Shown: positions 44,993 to 52,652 of the stretch, piece after piece
Layout: the number at the start of each line of letters is the position of its first letter
Position numbering within the stretch: position 1 is the first letter of the stretch
Assembly (NCBI GenBank): GCA_016296065.1
Contig: JAEDKA010000002.1
Coordinates: 62,001-126,000 of the forward strand
Direction: 5' to 3'
From: Kiritimatiellia bacterium
GTDB taxonomy: Bacteria > Verrucomicrobiota > Kiritimatiellia > RFP12 > UBA1067
Length of the DNA: 64,000 bases
Notes under the pieces: model-generated
The model's database searches: none
The model's input: only the letters and a program-made list of their open reading frames with translations
What the model was told of the DNA's origin: nothing
Made by a program: the position numbers and the translations under genes

Positions 44993-47025
44993 AGAGCAAT
45001 TCATTTTTACCGCTTTACGTCACCAACTTCTTCGGGACGCTGAACGACAACTTCCTGAAGACGCTCGCTAGCTTCACCGTCATCGGCTGGCTTCCCGACG
45101 AGCGCGTCAAGTCTATCGCGATGGGCGTCACGGCCGGGGCGCTGGTGCTGCCCTACATCCTTTGCTCGCCGCTCGCGGACCGATTGACCGCGCTCTGGCC
45201 GAAGCGCCGCATCGTGAGGTATGCGAAGTGGGCGGAGCTCCCGATCATGGCCGTCGCCATCGCGGGCTTCGCGCTCCACTCGCCGTGGCTCGTAATCGGC
45301 GCGGTGCTGCTGATGGGGCTCCAGAGTTCGCTCTACTCGCCGGCGAAATACGCGCTCGTGCGCGACATCGGTGGCGAAGGGCGCATCTCCACCGGCATGG
45401 GCGGCATGGAGGGCGTGTCGTTTCTCGGCGTTCTGATGGGAACGGTGGCGGCAAGCGTGGCGTCGGACCGCCTTGGCCCGACGGCGCGGTATGCGTGCCT
45501 TGTCGCATTTGCCGCGCTCGGCCTCGTGGCGAGCTACACCATCCACGCGAAGGAGGAGCTGAACCGCGCGCTTCACGCCGTGAACCCGATACGCTACATC
45601 GCCCGCGCCTACCGCATGGCCGGACGCTACGACGGACTCAACGCCGTCATTTTCACACTCTCCGTCTTCTGGTGGGGCGCGGCGATGCTCCAGATGGGAC
45701 TTCTCGTCTACGGCAAGTCGAAAGTCGGGCTAAACTTGAGCGACACTGGCACGGGGGTACTCCTCTGCGGCGCTGCCGTCGGCATCGTCGCCGGACAGGT
45801 CATCGCCGGCTTTGTCGACAAACGGCGCTTCCTTCTCGGCGCGACGCTCTTGACCGGCTGGATCGCCGCGGCGCTTTTTGCCGTTCTCTACTTCGTGCCG
45901 CTTTCGCCGACGGCGTTCGGCGTGGTGCTGGGGCTTCTCGCGTTCGACCTCGGATTCTTCAAGCTGCCGTTCGACGCTGAGATTCAGAAGGTCGTGAAGG
46001 GGCCGAAGCTCAACACGATGCTTGCCTACTTCAACCAGGTGTCGTTTCTCTTCATGCTCGCGGCGAGCGGATGCTACGCGCTCGTGAGCTGGGCGTTCGG
46101 TCCGAAGGCGTTTCTGCTGCTGCTCGCGATTGCTTTTCTCGTCGCGCCGTTCATGTTTGTCTTTTGCTACCGCTCGGTTCTCCTCTGCGTTGGCCGCTGG
46201 GTCTTCGCGCGGCGCTACCGGGTCGAGGTCGAGGATAAGACAGGATTAACAGGATTGACAGGATTAAGAGCTGGGGGAGCCCCCCAGACCCCGGAAAATC
46301 TTGTTAATCATGTAAATCCTGTCAAGAAAACACCGCTTCTCGTTCTCCCCAACCACCCGGCGATGGTAGACCCGATGCTCGTGGGCGTAACGTTCTGGAA
46401 GACGCCGCTGAAGCCGCTGTCGGACGAACTCTTCTTCCATACCGGCATCGTCGCTCCGCGCGTTTTGAAGACACTTGGCGCGGTGGCTGTTCCCGATCTT
46501 CGCAAGCACCGCACGGCGAAGGGCGCGACAATCGCGCGGGGGCTTGGCGACATCGTGAAGTCGACGCTTGAAGACGGCGGGAACGTCATTTTTTATCCCT
46601 CGGGGCACATCCAGACCGAGGGCGAGCACGAAGACATCGGCACGCGCCAGCTTGCGTACAACATGTGCGGCGATTTGCCCGAGAATGTGCGCGTCATCGG
46701 CGTTAGGACACGCGGACTCTGGGGGTCGATCTGGTCGCGCAAGGGGCGCAAGACCTCGCCCTCGTTCGTGCCGACATTCATCAAGAGCGTATTCCTGTGG
46801 TTCTTCTGGTCGCCGTTTGTCCCGCGCCGCCGCGTGACGATGCATGTCGAGGACCTGACCGACCGCGTGAAGGAATGGTCGAAGCTCACACGCCTTGAAT
46901 TCAACCGAAAGCTGGAGGAGTGGTACAACGATGAACCACAGACCAACGCAGACGGGCCTTCGCTAACGCTCGGCCAAAATAACGCAAGCGTTAGCGCAGC
47001 GTTGTCTGCGAAAGTCTGTGGTTAA
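44989..47025 (+). CDS. LplT-like MFS transporter fused to PlsC-type acyltransferase, carrying two repeat insertions
   Basis: The 678-residue protein has an N-terminal MFS part, residues 1-410 (FLPLYVTNFFGTLNDNFLKT, PYILCSPLADRL, SSLYSPAKYALVRDI), as in lysophospholipid flippase LplT. The C-terminal acyltransferase, residues about 450-640, has PNHPAMVDPMLVG (NHx4D) and IFYPSGHIQTEGE. Together they would move and reacylate lysophospholipids, like Aas/LplT without the AMP-ligase domain. Between the domains family D arms and a CTGGGGGAG palindrome are translated (residues 416-448, TGLTGLTGLRAGG...NHVNPVKK). The last 30 residues are encoded by family E copy E1. Confidence 0.87.
   Translation: MKSNSFLPLYVTNFFGTLNDNFLKTLASFTVIGWLPDERVKSIAMGVTAGALVLPYILCSPLADRLTALWPKRRIVRYAKWAELPIMAVAIAGFALHSPWLVIGAVLLMGLQSSLYSPAKYALVRDIGGEGRISTGMGGMEGVSFLGVLMGTVAASVASDRLGPTARYACLVAFAALGLVASYTIHAKEELNRALHAVNPIRYIARAYRMAGRYDGLNAVIFTLSVFWWGAAMLQMGLLVYGKSKVGLNLSDTGTGVLLCGAAVGIVAGQVIAGFVDKRRFLLGATLLTGWIAAALFAVLYFVPLSPTAFGVVLGLLAFDLGFFKLPFDAEIQKVVKGPKLNTMLAYFNQVSFLFMLAASGCYALVSWAFGPKAFLLLLAIAFLVAPFMFVFCYRSVLLCVGRWVFARRYRVEVEDKTGLTGLTGLRAGGAPQTPENLVNHVNPVKKTPLLVLPNHPAMVDPMLVGVTFWKTPLKPLSDELFFHTGIVAPRVLKTLGAVAVPDLRKHRTAKGATIARGLGDIVKSTLEDGGNVIFYPSGHIQTEGEHEDIGTRQLAYNMCGDLPENVRVIGVRTRGLWGSIWSRKGRKTSPSFVPTFIKSVFLWFFWSPFVPRRRVTMHVEDLTDRVKEWSKLTRLEFNRKLEEWYNDEPQTNADGPSLTLGQNNASVSAALSAKVCG
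46236..46329 (+). repeat. Family D repeat in frame inside the LplT-PlsC gene, copy D2
   Basis: Left arm AAGACAGGATTAACAGGATT then GACAGGATT; centre CTGGGGGAGCCCCCCAG; right arm AATCTTGTTAATCATGTAAA then TCCTGTCAAG. The insert has no stop codon in the host frame and sits exactly between the two protein domains. Confidence 0.85.
46934..47023 (+). repeat. Family E palindromic repeat, copy E1
   Basis: Ends AACCACAGAC and GTCTGTGGTT; inner arms CGCTAACGCTCG and CGCAAGCGTTAGCG. It provides the C-terminus and TAA stop (within GGTTAA) of the LplT-PlsC gene. Confidence 0.85.
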
Positions 47026-47049
47026 AAACGAAGGATGATGATATGGAAG

Positions 47050-47142
47050 AACCGCAGATGAACGCAGACGGGCGCGGCGCTGACGCTTGCGCAGAAAAGA
47101 AGGCGAGCGTAAGCGAAGCCTTGTCTGCGAAAGTCTGTGGTT
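47050..47142 (+). repeat. Family E palindromic repeat, copy E2
   Basis: Ends AACCGCAGAT and GTCTGTGGTT. Preceded by GAAGGATGATGATATGG, it forms a 33-codon mini-ORF (47043-47144) MEEPQMNADGRGADACAEKK, ending SAKVCG. It is joined to E1 and E3 by nearly identical ~26-base linkers, so E1-E3 form a tandem triplet. Confidence 0.8.
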
Positions 47143-47168
47143 AAAAACGAAGGATGATGATATGAAAG

Positions 47169-47260
47169 AACCGCAGACGAACGCAGACGTGCCGTCGCTA
47201 ACGCTCGGCAGAGATAAAGGAGGCGCAAGCGTAAGCCGCAGTCTGCGAAAGTCTGTGGTT
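47169..47260 (+). repeat. Family E palindromic repeat, copy E3
   Basis: Ends AACCGCAGAC and GTCTGTGGTT. A small deletion near the right arm shifts the frame (SRSLRKSVVKQ instead of SEALSAKVCG). It forms the left boundary of the GxxExxY gene at 47287. Confidence 0.8.
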
Positions 47261-47286
47261 AAACAATAAGCAAAAGGAGACGAGCT

Positions 47287-47763
47287 ATGGTAACGAAGGA
47301 AGAAACAGGTAAGATAATTGGCGTTTGTATGGACGTGTTCCATGAACTGGGGTCTGGGTTCCTGGAGCCTGTATACCAGGACGCGGCCGAGATAGCCTTC
47401 AGGCAGGCTGGCATTCCCTTTGTTCGCGAGGCGCAATGTCCGATTTATTTCCGAGGTGTGAAGATCAATCGGAATTATGAGGCGGATTTTGTTTGCTATG
47501 GAGAAGTGATTCTTGAGTTCAAGGCGGTGAAGTGCTTTGCGCCAGAGCACAAGGCGCAGTTAATCAATTATCTCAAGGCGACACGCATTCCTCTTGGGTA
47601 TCTCATCAACTTTCACGGTGAGAGGCTGACTTGGGAGCGCATCGTCTACACTTCGGCAGAGAGTAAACCGCAGACGAACGCAGACGGGCCGTCGCTAACG
47701 CTCGGCAGAGATAAAGGAGGCGCGAGCGTAAGCGAAGCCTTGTCTGCGAAAGTCTGCGGTTAA
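47287..47763 (+). CDS. GxxExxY protein (PD-(D/E)XK-like), copy 1, ending in a family E repeat
   Basis: Of 158 residues, about 126 are GxxExxY family: IIGVCMDVFHELGSGFLEPV then Y (the G..E..Y signature), FVREAQCPIYFRG, NRNYEADFVCYGEVILEFKA (D...E-F-K, a nuclease-like site) and HKAQLINYLKATRIPLGYLI. The last about 32 residues are repeat E4 read in the usual frame (KPQTNADGPSLTLGRDKGGA...). Ribosome site AAGGAG lies 7-12 bases upstream. The protein family is widespread, found near short repeats, and of unproven function; a nuclease fold is expected. Lying between E3 and E4, it may be the gene of a repeat-bounded mobile unit. Confidence 0.85.
   Translation: MVTKEETGKIIGVCMDVFHELGSGFLEPVYQDAAEIAFRQAGIPFVREAQCPIYFRGVKINRNYEADFVCYGEVILEFKAVKCFAPEHKAQLINYLKATRIPLGYLINFHGERLTWERIVYTSAESKPQTNADGPSLTLGRDKGGASVSEALSAKVCG
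47666..47761 (+). repeat. Family E palindromic repeat, copy E4
   Basis: Ends AACCGCAGAC and GTCTGCGGTT: the most perfect terminal inverted repeat of the set (10/10). Inner arms CGCTAACGCTC and GAGCGTAAGCG. Encodes the C-terminus and stop of the GxxExxY gene. Confidence 0.88.
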
Positions 47764-47776
47764 AAACGCAAAGAGG

Positions 47777-47804
47777 TATTAACAGGATTAAGAAAGGAGC
47801 GGAG
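47777..47804 (+). repeat. Half family D arm with built-in ribosome site, copy D3
   Basis: TATTAACAGGATTAAGAAAG then GAGCGGAGGC, directly before ATG 47807. The same leader precedes the genes at 49076 and 51577. Confidence 0.8.
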
Positions 47805-47806
47805 GC

Positions 47807-49000
47807 ATGAATGTCAACAGAGTGTATGCCGAGGCGATAGCGAAATGGGAAGGCGCCAAATCCTGGAGTGGCGACAAGGCGACAAAGCCGTTTGCCGTTC
47901 TGTGGGACGATCCGGAAAGCGGCGCGGACTTGAAGGTCGTGTACAGGACGCCGAAGGAAAATGGCGTATCCATGCTCCTGCTTGGGTTCGCGACATGTGT
48001 CGTCTTGGCGGCGATTACCGCTCTCCTTTGTCGTGTCTTTCAGCCAATGTGCACCATCTTGATAGGCGGACCGCTAATCTTGGCTTTTGCTGTCAGTGTG
48101 GTGGTTCGCGCCATGCGCCTTGGATGGGTTCGCATGGAGTATGAGTTCAGGCGAGGAATCTGCACCGTGCGCTATTCAATGGCGGAACACTGGAAGCGAG
48201 AGTGGTCGTTTCACTATAACGACAGGACAAGGCTCTTCTCCCGCCTGCGGCCGTTCGCCTGTGGGTTCGTCATATCGGAATACGGATTTGTGGATGAGGC
48301 GGGCAGCGTCCTGTTTCGCACAAAGCAGGCGATGGAGCTTCCTCACTACGACTACTTCTCGCTTGTCGTGACGGGTTATCTTTCGCGCGACGAAGACGAA
48401 GATAAGTCCGCACGGGACATTGCGGAAAAGTATCGTGAATGCACTTTGCGTAACAAATCGCTGTCGAGAAAGTGGTGGGCTTACGTTGTTGTTTCCGCGA
48501 TGATTGTAATCGCCATGCATTTCATTGACAGCTGTAGAAATCCGACAAAGGAAGAAGATCGCGTGCAGAAGGTGATATATGAGGCGTTCCTCAACGGCGG
48601 CGACTATCTGGCGGTTGCCGAGGCACAGAAGGCCAAGTGCGGCAATCGTGCGCAGAAGGGGATAGACGAGGTGTTGGATTACTGTGCGGAATTCTCGGCG
48701 GCGCGGCAAGAGCTGAAGGATGCGGGGGCGATTGAGGACGCGCGCAGTCGCCGTGAAGTGGCGCAGGGAGTAGCTTCAAGATTGCGCGAACGGGTAAAGG
48801 CGATGGAAGCCGACAGACGCAGAAGCGTTGCCAATTATGTCTTTGCCCATTCCTTCGAGGGTCTGGTTGGGGTGGCCGAATCACTGCGTTCCGCTCCAGA
48901 CGGCAAGGTAATCGTAATCATAAACGAGAACATGAAAACCATCATAAACGAGCACATGAAAACCGCCGCGCCGCAACAATCACCGGAGGAAACGAAATGA
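47807..49000 (+). CDS. Unknown membrane protein with charged C-terminus
   Basis: The 397-residue protein has two hydrophobic segments near residues 56-100 (VSMLLLGFATCVVLAAITAL, ILIGGPLILAFAVSVVVRAM) and one near 227-245 (WWAYVVVSAMIVIAMHFIDS). The first and middle domains are cytoplasmic or periplasmic beta-rich stretches. The last 150 residues are helical and polar (ARQELKDAGAIEDARSRREV). Ribosome site from the D3 half-repeat. G+C content appears lower than core genes. No family recognised. Confidence 0.5.
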   Translation: MNVNRVYAEAIAKWEGAKSWSGDKATKPFAVLWDDPESGADLKVVYRTPKENGVSMLLLGFATCVVLAAITALLCRVFQPMCTILIGGPLILAFAVSVVVRAMRLGWVRMEYEFRRGICTVRYSMAEHWKREWSFHYNDRTRLFSRLRPFACGFVISEYGFVDEAGSVLFRTKQAMELPHYDYFSLVVTGYLSRDEDEDKSARDIAEKYRECTLRNKSLSRKWWAYVVVSAMIVIAMHFIDSCRNPTKEEDRVQKVIYEAFLNGGDYLAVAEAQKAKCGNRAQKGIDEVLDYCAEFSAARQELKDAGAIEDARSRREVAQGVASRLRERVKAMEADRRRSVANYVFAHSFEGLVGVAESLRSAPDGKVIVIINENMKTIINEHMKTAAPQQSPEETK

Positions 49001-49036
49001 ATGCTCGGCTGATGTTTGTGCGGGCTATTGCGGGGA

Positions 49037-49073
49037 GATTAACATGATTAACAGGATTGAGAAAGGAGCGGAG
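49037..49073 (+). repeat. Half family D arm with ribosome site, copy D4
   Basis: GGAGATTAACATGATTAACA then GGATTGAGAAAGGAGCGGAG, ending just before ATG 49076. Immediately upstream is a mini-ORF starting at 48997 (MNARLMFVRAIAGRLT) that stops within the arm. Confidence 0.8.
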
Positions 49074-49075
49074 GC

Positions 49076-49423
49076 ATGAAAAAGTTTCTGATGTTGCTTG
49101 TGGCTTCCTACATCCCGGGGCTATTGCTATTGTTTGGCGAATGGCCGGAGGCGTTAGGTTTTGCTGCCGTGAGCATTCTGTTCTTGCCATATTTTACGGC
49201 GTGGGCTGTCATAGGTGCGCTCTATGATGTTGTGGGATGGTATGTCACGGGTGAGTGGCGGTTGCTCTTATTCGTTGTTTCCTACATTTTGTACATCGTC
49301 GCCGGGCTTGTGTTCCTGATGGTGGATGAACGACGAGCGCGATGGACGGCCTTTGCTTTCTATATTGTAATGTTGCTGCTTTCAATGTATGGCTTTGCCT
49401 GGTTTTGCAATAGCCATGAATGA
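49076..49423 (+). CDS. Small membrane protein (115 aa, about four helices)
   Basis: Nearly all hydrophobic: KFLMLLVASYIPGLLLLFGE, ALGFAAVSILFLPYFTAWAV, WRLLLFVVSYILYIVAGLVF and FAFYIVMLLLSMYGFAWFC. The translation start follows the shared D leader GGAGCGGAGGC. No recognisable family; probably an inner-membrane accessory protein of this envelope gene run. Confidence 0.6.
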   Translation: MKKFLMLLVASYIPGLLLLFGEWPEALGFAAVSILFLPYFTAWAVIGALYDVVGWYVTGEWRLLLFVVSYILYIVAGLVFLMVDERRARWTAFAFYIVMLLLSMYGFAWFCNSHE

Positions 49424-49489
49424 ATCGTACTTCAAGAAAGGAACTAACTTATGAATGCGCGAAAGGTAGCGCGGATCGTCGCGGGAAGG

Positions 49490-49580
49490 TTTTTAGACAG
49501 GATTAACAAGATTAACAGGATTATGGGAAATGAAAGGGAGTCTTAATCTTGTAAATCCTGTAAATCCTGTCTAAAACAAA
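49490..49580 (+). repeat. Family D hairpin repeat, copy D5
   Basis: Left arm TTTTTAGACAGGATTAACAA then GATTAACAGGATTA; right arm CTTAATCTTGTAAATCCTGT then AAATCCTGTCTAAAAC. Loop GGGAAATGAAAGGGAGT. A mini-ORF from 49452 (MNARKVARIVAGRFLDRINK...) reads through the left arm. This is the clearest empty hairpin. Confidence 0.9.
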
Positions 49581-49599
49581 AACCGGAGGAGTCAACGAT

Positions 49600-50361
49600 A
49601 TGAAGAAGGAAATCGGCTTACCGAAGATGCCGTGGACAGTGAGAGTCCCGATGCTGGCGTTTTATGCCCTGGCAGTACTTTGCATTGCCGCGATACCAAT
49701 TACAGGTGACTTCCTCTTTCTTGGCTTGTTTTTCCTCTTCGTTGGTCTTGGCCTGCAACATGGCCGGGAGTGGATGGCGGAGGCACTTGCGTTTTTTGGG
49801 GTAATCTGTGGTGTTTTGGGGTCTGTCTTGTCCTTCGCTATTTCGCAGAATTGGATCGCCGGTTGCTTCGCATTGGTTTTTGCCCTTCCGGCACTGTTTG
49901 TGTGCCTTCCGTCATCTAGGCGATGGTTTGCGGAGGTAGGTGCCATGCGTGCAGCGAAAGAGTCTTCGTCGGGTTGGCTTGGCGTTGTAGCAAGAGTTCT
50001 TGCATGGGTTGTTTCCGTCTCAATTGCATTATTTGTGTTGATCGTATTGCTGGAAGTTCCGTACTTCAATACCATCTCGCGTCTTGGGAAATACGAAAGC
50101 AAGGATGCGTTAATTTTGAACGAGGCGGAACAAGTGACCAAAGCCTTCGGATTCGTGCAGGACGGCACAAACTACACGGCGATAGTCCTAAAGCCAATTG
50201 GCGCATTTCCATCCGGTCCTGCGGTATTTGTCGCGGACGCAACGGGGCGCATCATCGACCGCTGCCGTGACTATGGCGATAATATGCGATTCCGCGGACA
50301 TTGGGATTTTTCATGGGAAGACTTCAGCAATGAAGATGCGAAAACGGAGGAGGCGAAATGA
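49600..50361 (+). CDS. Unknown multi-pass membrane protein
   Basis: The 253-residue protein has about five hydrophobic segments in the first 150 residues (RVPMLAFYALAVLCIAAIPI, FLFLGLFFLFVGLGLQHGRE, ALAFFGVICGVLGSVLSFAI, VVARVLAWVVSVSIALFVLI), then an exposed C-terminal domain with beta character (TNYTAIVLKPIGAFPSGPAV). Ribosome site CCGGAGGAG just after D5. The stop overlaps the next ATG by 4 bases. No family recognised. Confidence 0.55.
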   Translation: MKKEIGLPKMPWTVRVPMLAFYALAVLCIAAIPITGDFLFLGLFFLFVGLGLQHGREWMAEALAFFGVICGVLGSVLSFAISQNWIAGCFALVFALPALFVCLPSSRRWFAEVGAMRAAKESSSGWLGVVARVLAWVVSVSIALFVLIVLLEVPYFNTISRLGKYESKDALILNEAEQVTKAFGFVQDGTNYTAIVLKPIGAFPSGPAVFVADATGRIIDRCRDYGDNMRFRGHWDFSWEDFSNEDAKTEEAK

Positions 50362-50561
50362 TCAACGGAATGACATGGGGAATCTACTATCTGATTCTGT
50401 TTGCAGTTTCGTTTGCAGGCTGCCTTGGGTGGGCTTTGAAACTGATTCGCGGCAACAAGCAGGGGCGTGCGGTAATGGTGATGCTCCTAGGCCCGTTTGG
50501 CATTGCCTCATTGATCTGGGTCGCGACGCTGATTGTCGTGCTTTGCATGTATGGTATTTAG
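50358..50561 (+). CDS. Small two-helix membrane protein (67 aa)
   Basis: It starts inside the previous stop (ATGA overlap). Two membrane segments, WGIYYLILFAVSFAGCLGWA and VMLLGPFGIASLIWVATLIV, with a KLIRGNKQGR loop between them. Coupled translation suggests it works with the preceding membrane protein. No family recognised. Confidence 0.6.
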   Translation: MINGMTWGIYYLILFAVSFAGCLGWALKLIRGNKQGRAVMVMLLGPFGIASLIWVATLIVVLCMYGI

Positions 50562-50661
50562 CCACGAAGGGGAAAGGAAAAGTGAAATGAAAACGCGAAA
50601 GGCATTTGTGCTGAGTGGGAGAAGGCATTGTCTCGCGCAGAGACGCAGGGGCGCAGAGGAG

Positions 50662-50757
50662 TTTTTAGACAGGATTAACAAGATTGACAGGATTTTGGGA
50701 AAAGGAAGCAACATTCTTAATCTTGTAAATCCTGTAAATCCTGTCTAAAACAAAAAC
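50662..50757 (+). repeat. Family D hairpin repeat, copy D6
   Basis: Left arm TTTTTAGACAGGATTAACAA then GATTGACAGGATTTT; right arm CTTAATCTTGTAAATCCTGT then AAATCCTGTCTAAAAC; loop GGGAAAAGGAAGCAACATT. Preceded by a mini-ORF from 50587 (MKTRKAFVLSGRRHCLAQRR...) that reads through the whole element to NLVNPVNPV. Confidence 0.9.
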
Positions 50758-50773
50758 CGGAGGAGAAACGAAA

Positions 50774-51364
50774 ATGAAGAAGCCAATAATCATAGTTTCA
50801 GCAGCGTTGCTGTGGTGCGCGTTGCTGTTCATGATGCTGTGCAGTGGATGCGCATGGTTGAATGGCGACAGGGGAAGGCCATCTGCAAACTGCCATGAGC
50901 TTACGCTCAGTAATACATTCATGACGATTTGCGATACCGAGTATTCACTGACGACGAATAACATTCCGCTTGTATTTATGTTGAAGCGAAGCAACACAGG
51001 GTATGAATTTGGCTTTAGGCTGTCCAATGACTCTGCGCTGCGTGTGGAGATTGACGGAGTCGAGTTCGCATTCACAAATTGTGTTGTGACCATGCGAGGT
51101 GGAAATGTGGCCGGGATTCAGAAGATTGAGAATTTCAAGGATGGTATGGAATTCTGTGGGGGATGGGTTAGGTTTGGAATTGGAAACCGAGGAGGTTATC
51201 CACCATCGTTTGTGTTTAGTGCTGCATCACCATCATCAGGTAGTTCAGCCTTCCTGAGGTATTGCCCAACGGATGCAGAGGAAGCACCAAGGACTGTCCC
51301 GTTCCGAATATTGGAGTGCACCGGCGTAGAAGTTCGCCACTTGTCAAACTGGTATGATTGGTAG
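50774..51364 (+). CDS. Lipoprotein of unknown function (196 aa)
   Basis: Signal peptide KPIIIVSAALLWCALLFMML with lipobox LCSGC (cysteine near residue 26). The mature part is beta-rich with several cysteines (MTICDTEYSLTTNNIPLVFM, FAFTNCVVTMRGGNVAG, ILECTGVEVRHL). Ribosome site CCGGAGGAG provided directly after D6. Lower G+C than core genes. No family recognised. Confidence 0.6.
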   Translation: MKKPIIIVSAALLWCALLFMMLCSGCAWLNGDRGRPSANCHELTLSNTFMTICDTEYSLTTNNIPLVFMLKRSNTGYEFGFRLSNDSALRVEIDGVEFAFTNCVVTMRGGNVAGIQKIENFKDGMEFCGGWVRFGIGNRGGYPPSFVFSAASPSSGSSAFLRYCPTDAEEAPRTVPFRILECTGVEVRHLSNWYDW

Positions 51365-51438
51365 GAATTTGAAAGGATATATGTCAATGAGCAGATCCAT
51401 AATGGTGGTGTTCGCCTCTGCAGAGTGTGGCGACGATG

Positions 51439-51531
51439 AACCGCAGACTCACGCAGACGGGCGCGGCGCTAACGCTTGCGCAGAAAAGAAGGCGAGCGTA
51501 AGCGAAGCCTTGTCTGCGAAAGTCTGTGGTT
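51439..51531 (+). repeat. Family E palindromic repeat, copy E5
   Basis: Ends AACCGCAGAC and GTCTGTGGTT; inner arms GCGCTAACGCTTGCGC and GCGAGCGTAAGCG. Read in frame from ATG 51388 as a mini-ORF (MSRSIMVVFASAECGDDEPQ...SAKVCG). Confidence 0.85.
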
Positions 51532-51546
51532 AAAAACGCAAAGAGG

Positions 51547-51574
51547 TATTAACAGGATTAAGAAAGGAGCGGAA
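51547..51574 (+). repeat. Half family D arm with ribosome site, copy D7
   Basis: TATTAACAGGATTAAGAAAG then GAGCGGAAGC before ATG 51577; nearly identical to D3, including the AAAAACGCAAAGAGG stretch that links it to the upstream family E copy in both places. Confidence 0.8.
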
Positions 51575-51576
51575 GC

Positions 51577-51843
51577 ATGAAGACGAAACGGCTGATGGTT
51601 ATATTGTTGATGTCCCTTGCTGTGCCGGTGCCCTGTTGGGCCGTTGTCGGGCAAATGACAAAATTGGAAGACGAGCAGGTGTCGATGGCGCCTTTGCTGA
51701 CGGATTATGTCGACATGATTCAGTTCGGTGCGCAGAAGGGAAGAGAACGGTTCTACGGATTGCAGGTTGGCGGCCCTTGGGGGCTGTTTGCCGCTCTTGC
51801 GCGTATGGTGGTGACCAATAATCTAGGAGGAGAAAAGCAATGA
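51577..51843 (+). CDS. Small exported protein (88 aa)
   Basis: Signal peptide KTKRLMVILLMSLAVPVPCW cleaved near CWA. The mature 65 residues have helices (EDEQVSMAPLLTDYVDMIQF, GPWGLFAALARMVVTNNLG). The stop overlaps the start of the hydrolase gene by 4 bases, so the two are translationally coupled. No family recognised. Confidence 0.6.
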   Translation: MKTKRLMVILLMSLAVPVPCWAVVGQMTKLEDEQVSMAPLLTDYVDMIQFGAQKGRERFYGLQVGGPWGLFAALARMVVTNNLGGEKQ

Positions 51844-52652
51844 TAAAATCGATTATGAAATCAGTCTTTAGGATCGTGGGATGCGTTTTCGTCCTGGCGC
51901 TTGTGATCGGAACGGGATGCATAAACTCGATCATGTTCCATCCCGAGATGTGCAGGGGCGGATATCGCGAGACGACATCAGGATATGTCGACATCGGGAC
52001 GAACGGCGTTAAGATCGCCGCGGTCGTTCGCGGACCTGAACACGGCAAGAAGGCGATTCTGCGCTGCCACGGCAACGCGGAGAACATGGTGCAGACGCTG
52101 TGGGCCGTCGGGGAGCTTTGCGACGAAGGCTACACCGTCGCGGCCGTGGACTATCCGGGCTACGGCCTTTCGGATGGCTCGCCTGACGAGAAGGGCTGCT
52201 ACAGGAACGTCCACCGTCTCTACGACTGGCTCGTCGAGACGCGCGGGTTCAAGCCCGAAGACATCATCGTCGACGGCTTTTCCGTCGGAACCGGTCCAGC
52301 CGTCGAGCTTGTGGCGACCAAACCCGTGGGCGGGCTGATCCTTGAGGCGCCGTTTCTTTCCGCGCCACGCGTCGTGACGAAGGTTCGCATACTGCCGGTC
52401 GATCCGTTCCCGAACCTGAAGCGCATCGGCGACGTGAAGTGTCCGTTGCTGTTCTTCCATGGAACAAGCGACCGCGTCATACCGTATGAGCACGGCAGGG
52501 CGCTCTTCGAGCTTGCCCGCGAGCCAAAGAGGTTCATCACGGTCGAAGGCGGAGACCACAACGACTTCCCCGCCGTGATGGGCGTAGACGAATATCTGCA
52601 GGAAATCAGAAACTTCGCCGAATCGTGCGGAGGCAAGGAGGAACAGATATGA
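51840..52652 (+). CDS. Alpha/beta hydrolase lipoprotein (BEM46/ABHD13-like, copy 2)
   Basis: The 270-residue paralogue of the protein at 44045 has the same motifs: VIGTGCINSIMFHP (possible lipobox), RCHGNAEN, VDYPGYGLSDGSPDEKGCYR, nucleophile elbow DGFSVGTGPA, acid HGTSDRVIP and histidine GGDHNDF. It is shorter at the N-terminus by about 40 residues (one membrane segment fewer). Translation is coupled on both sides by ATGA overlaps. It marks the second set of the duplicated membrane-gene block. Confidence 0.85.
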   Translation: MIKSIMKSVFRIVGCVFVLALVIGTGCINSIMFHPEMCRGGYRETTSGYVDIGTNGVKIAAVVRGPEHGKKAILRCHGNAENMVQTLWAVGELCDEGYTVAAVDYPGYGLSDGSPDEKGCYRNVHRLYDWLVETRGFKPEDIIVDGFSVGTGPAVELVATKPVGGLILEAPFLSAPRVVTKVRILPVDPFPNLKRIGDVKCPLLFFHGTSDRVIPYEHGRALFELAREPKRFITVEGGDHNDFPAVMGVDEYLQEIRNFAESCGGKEEQI

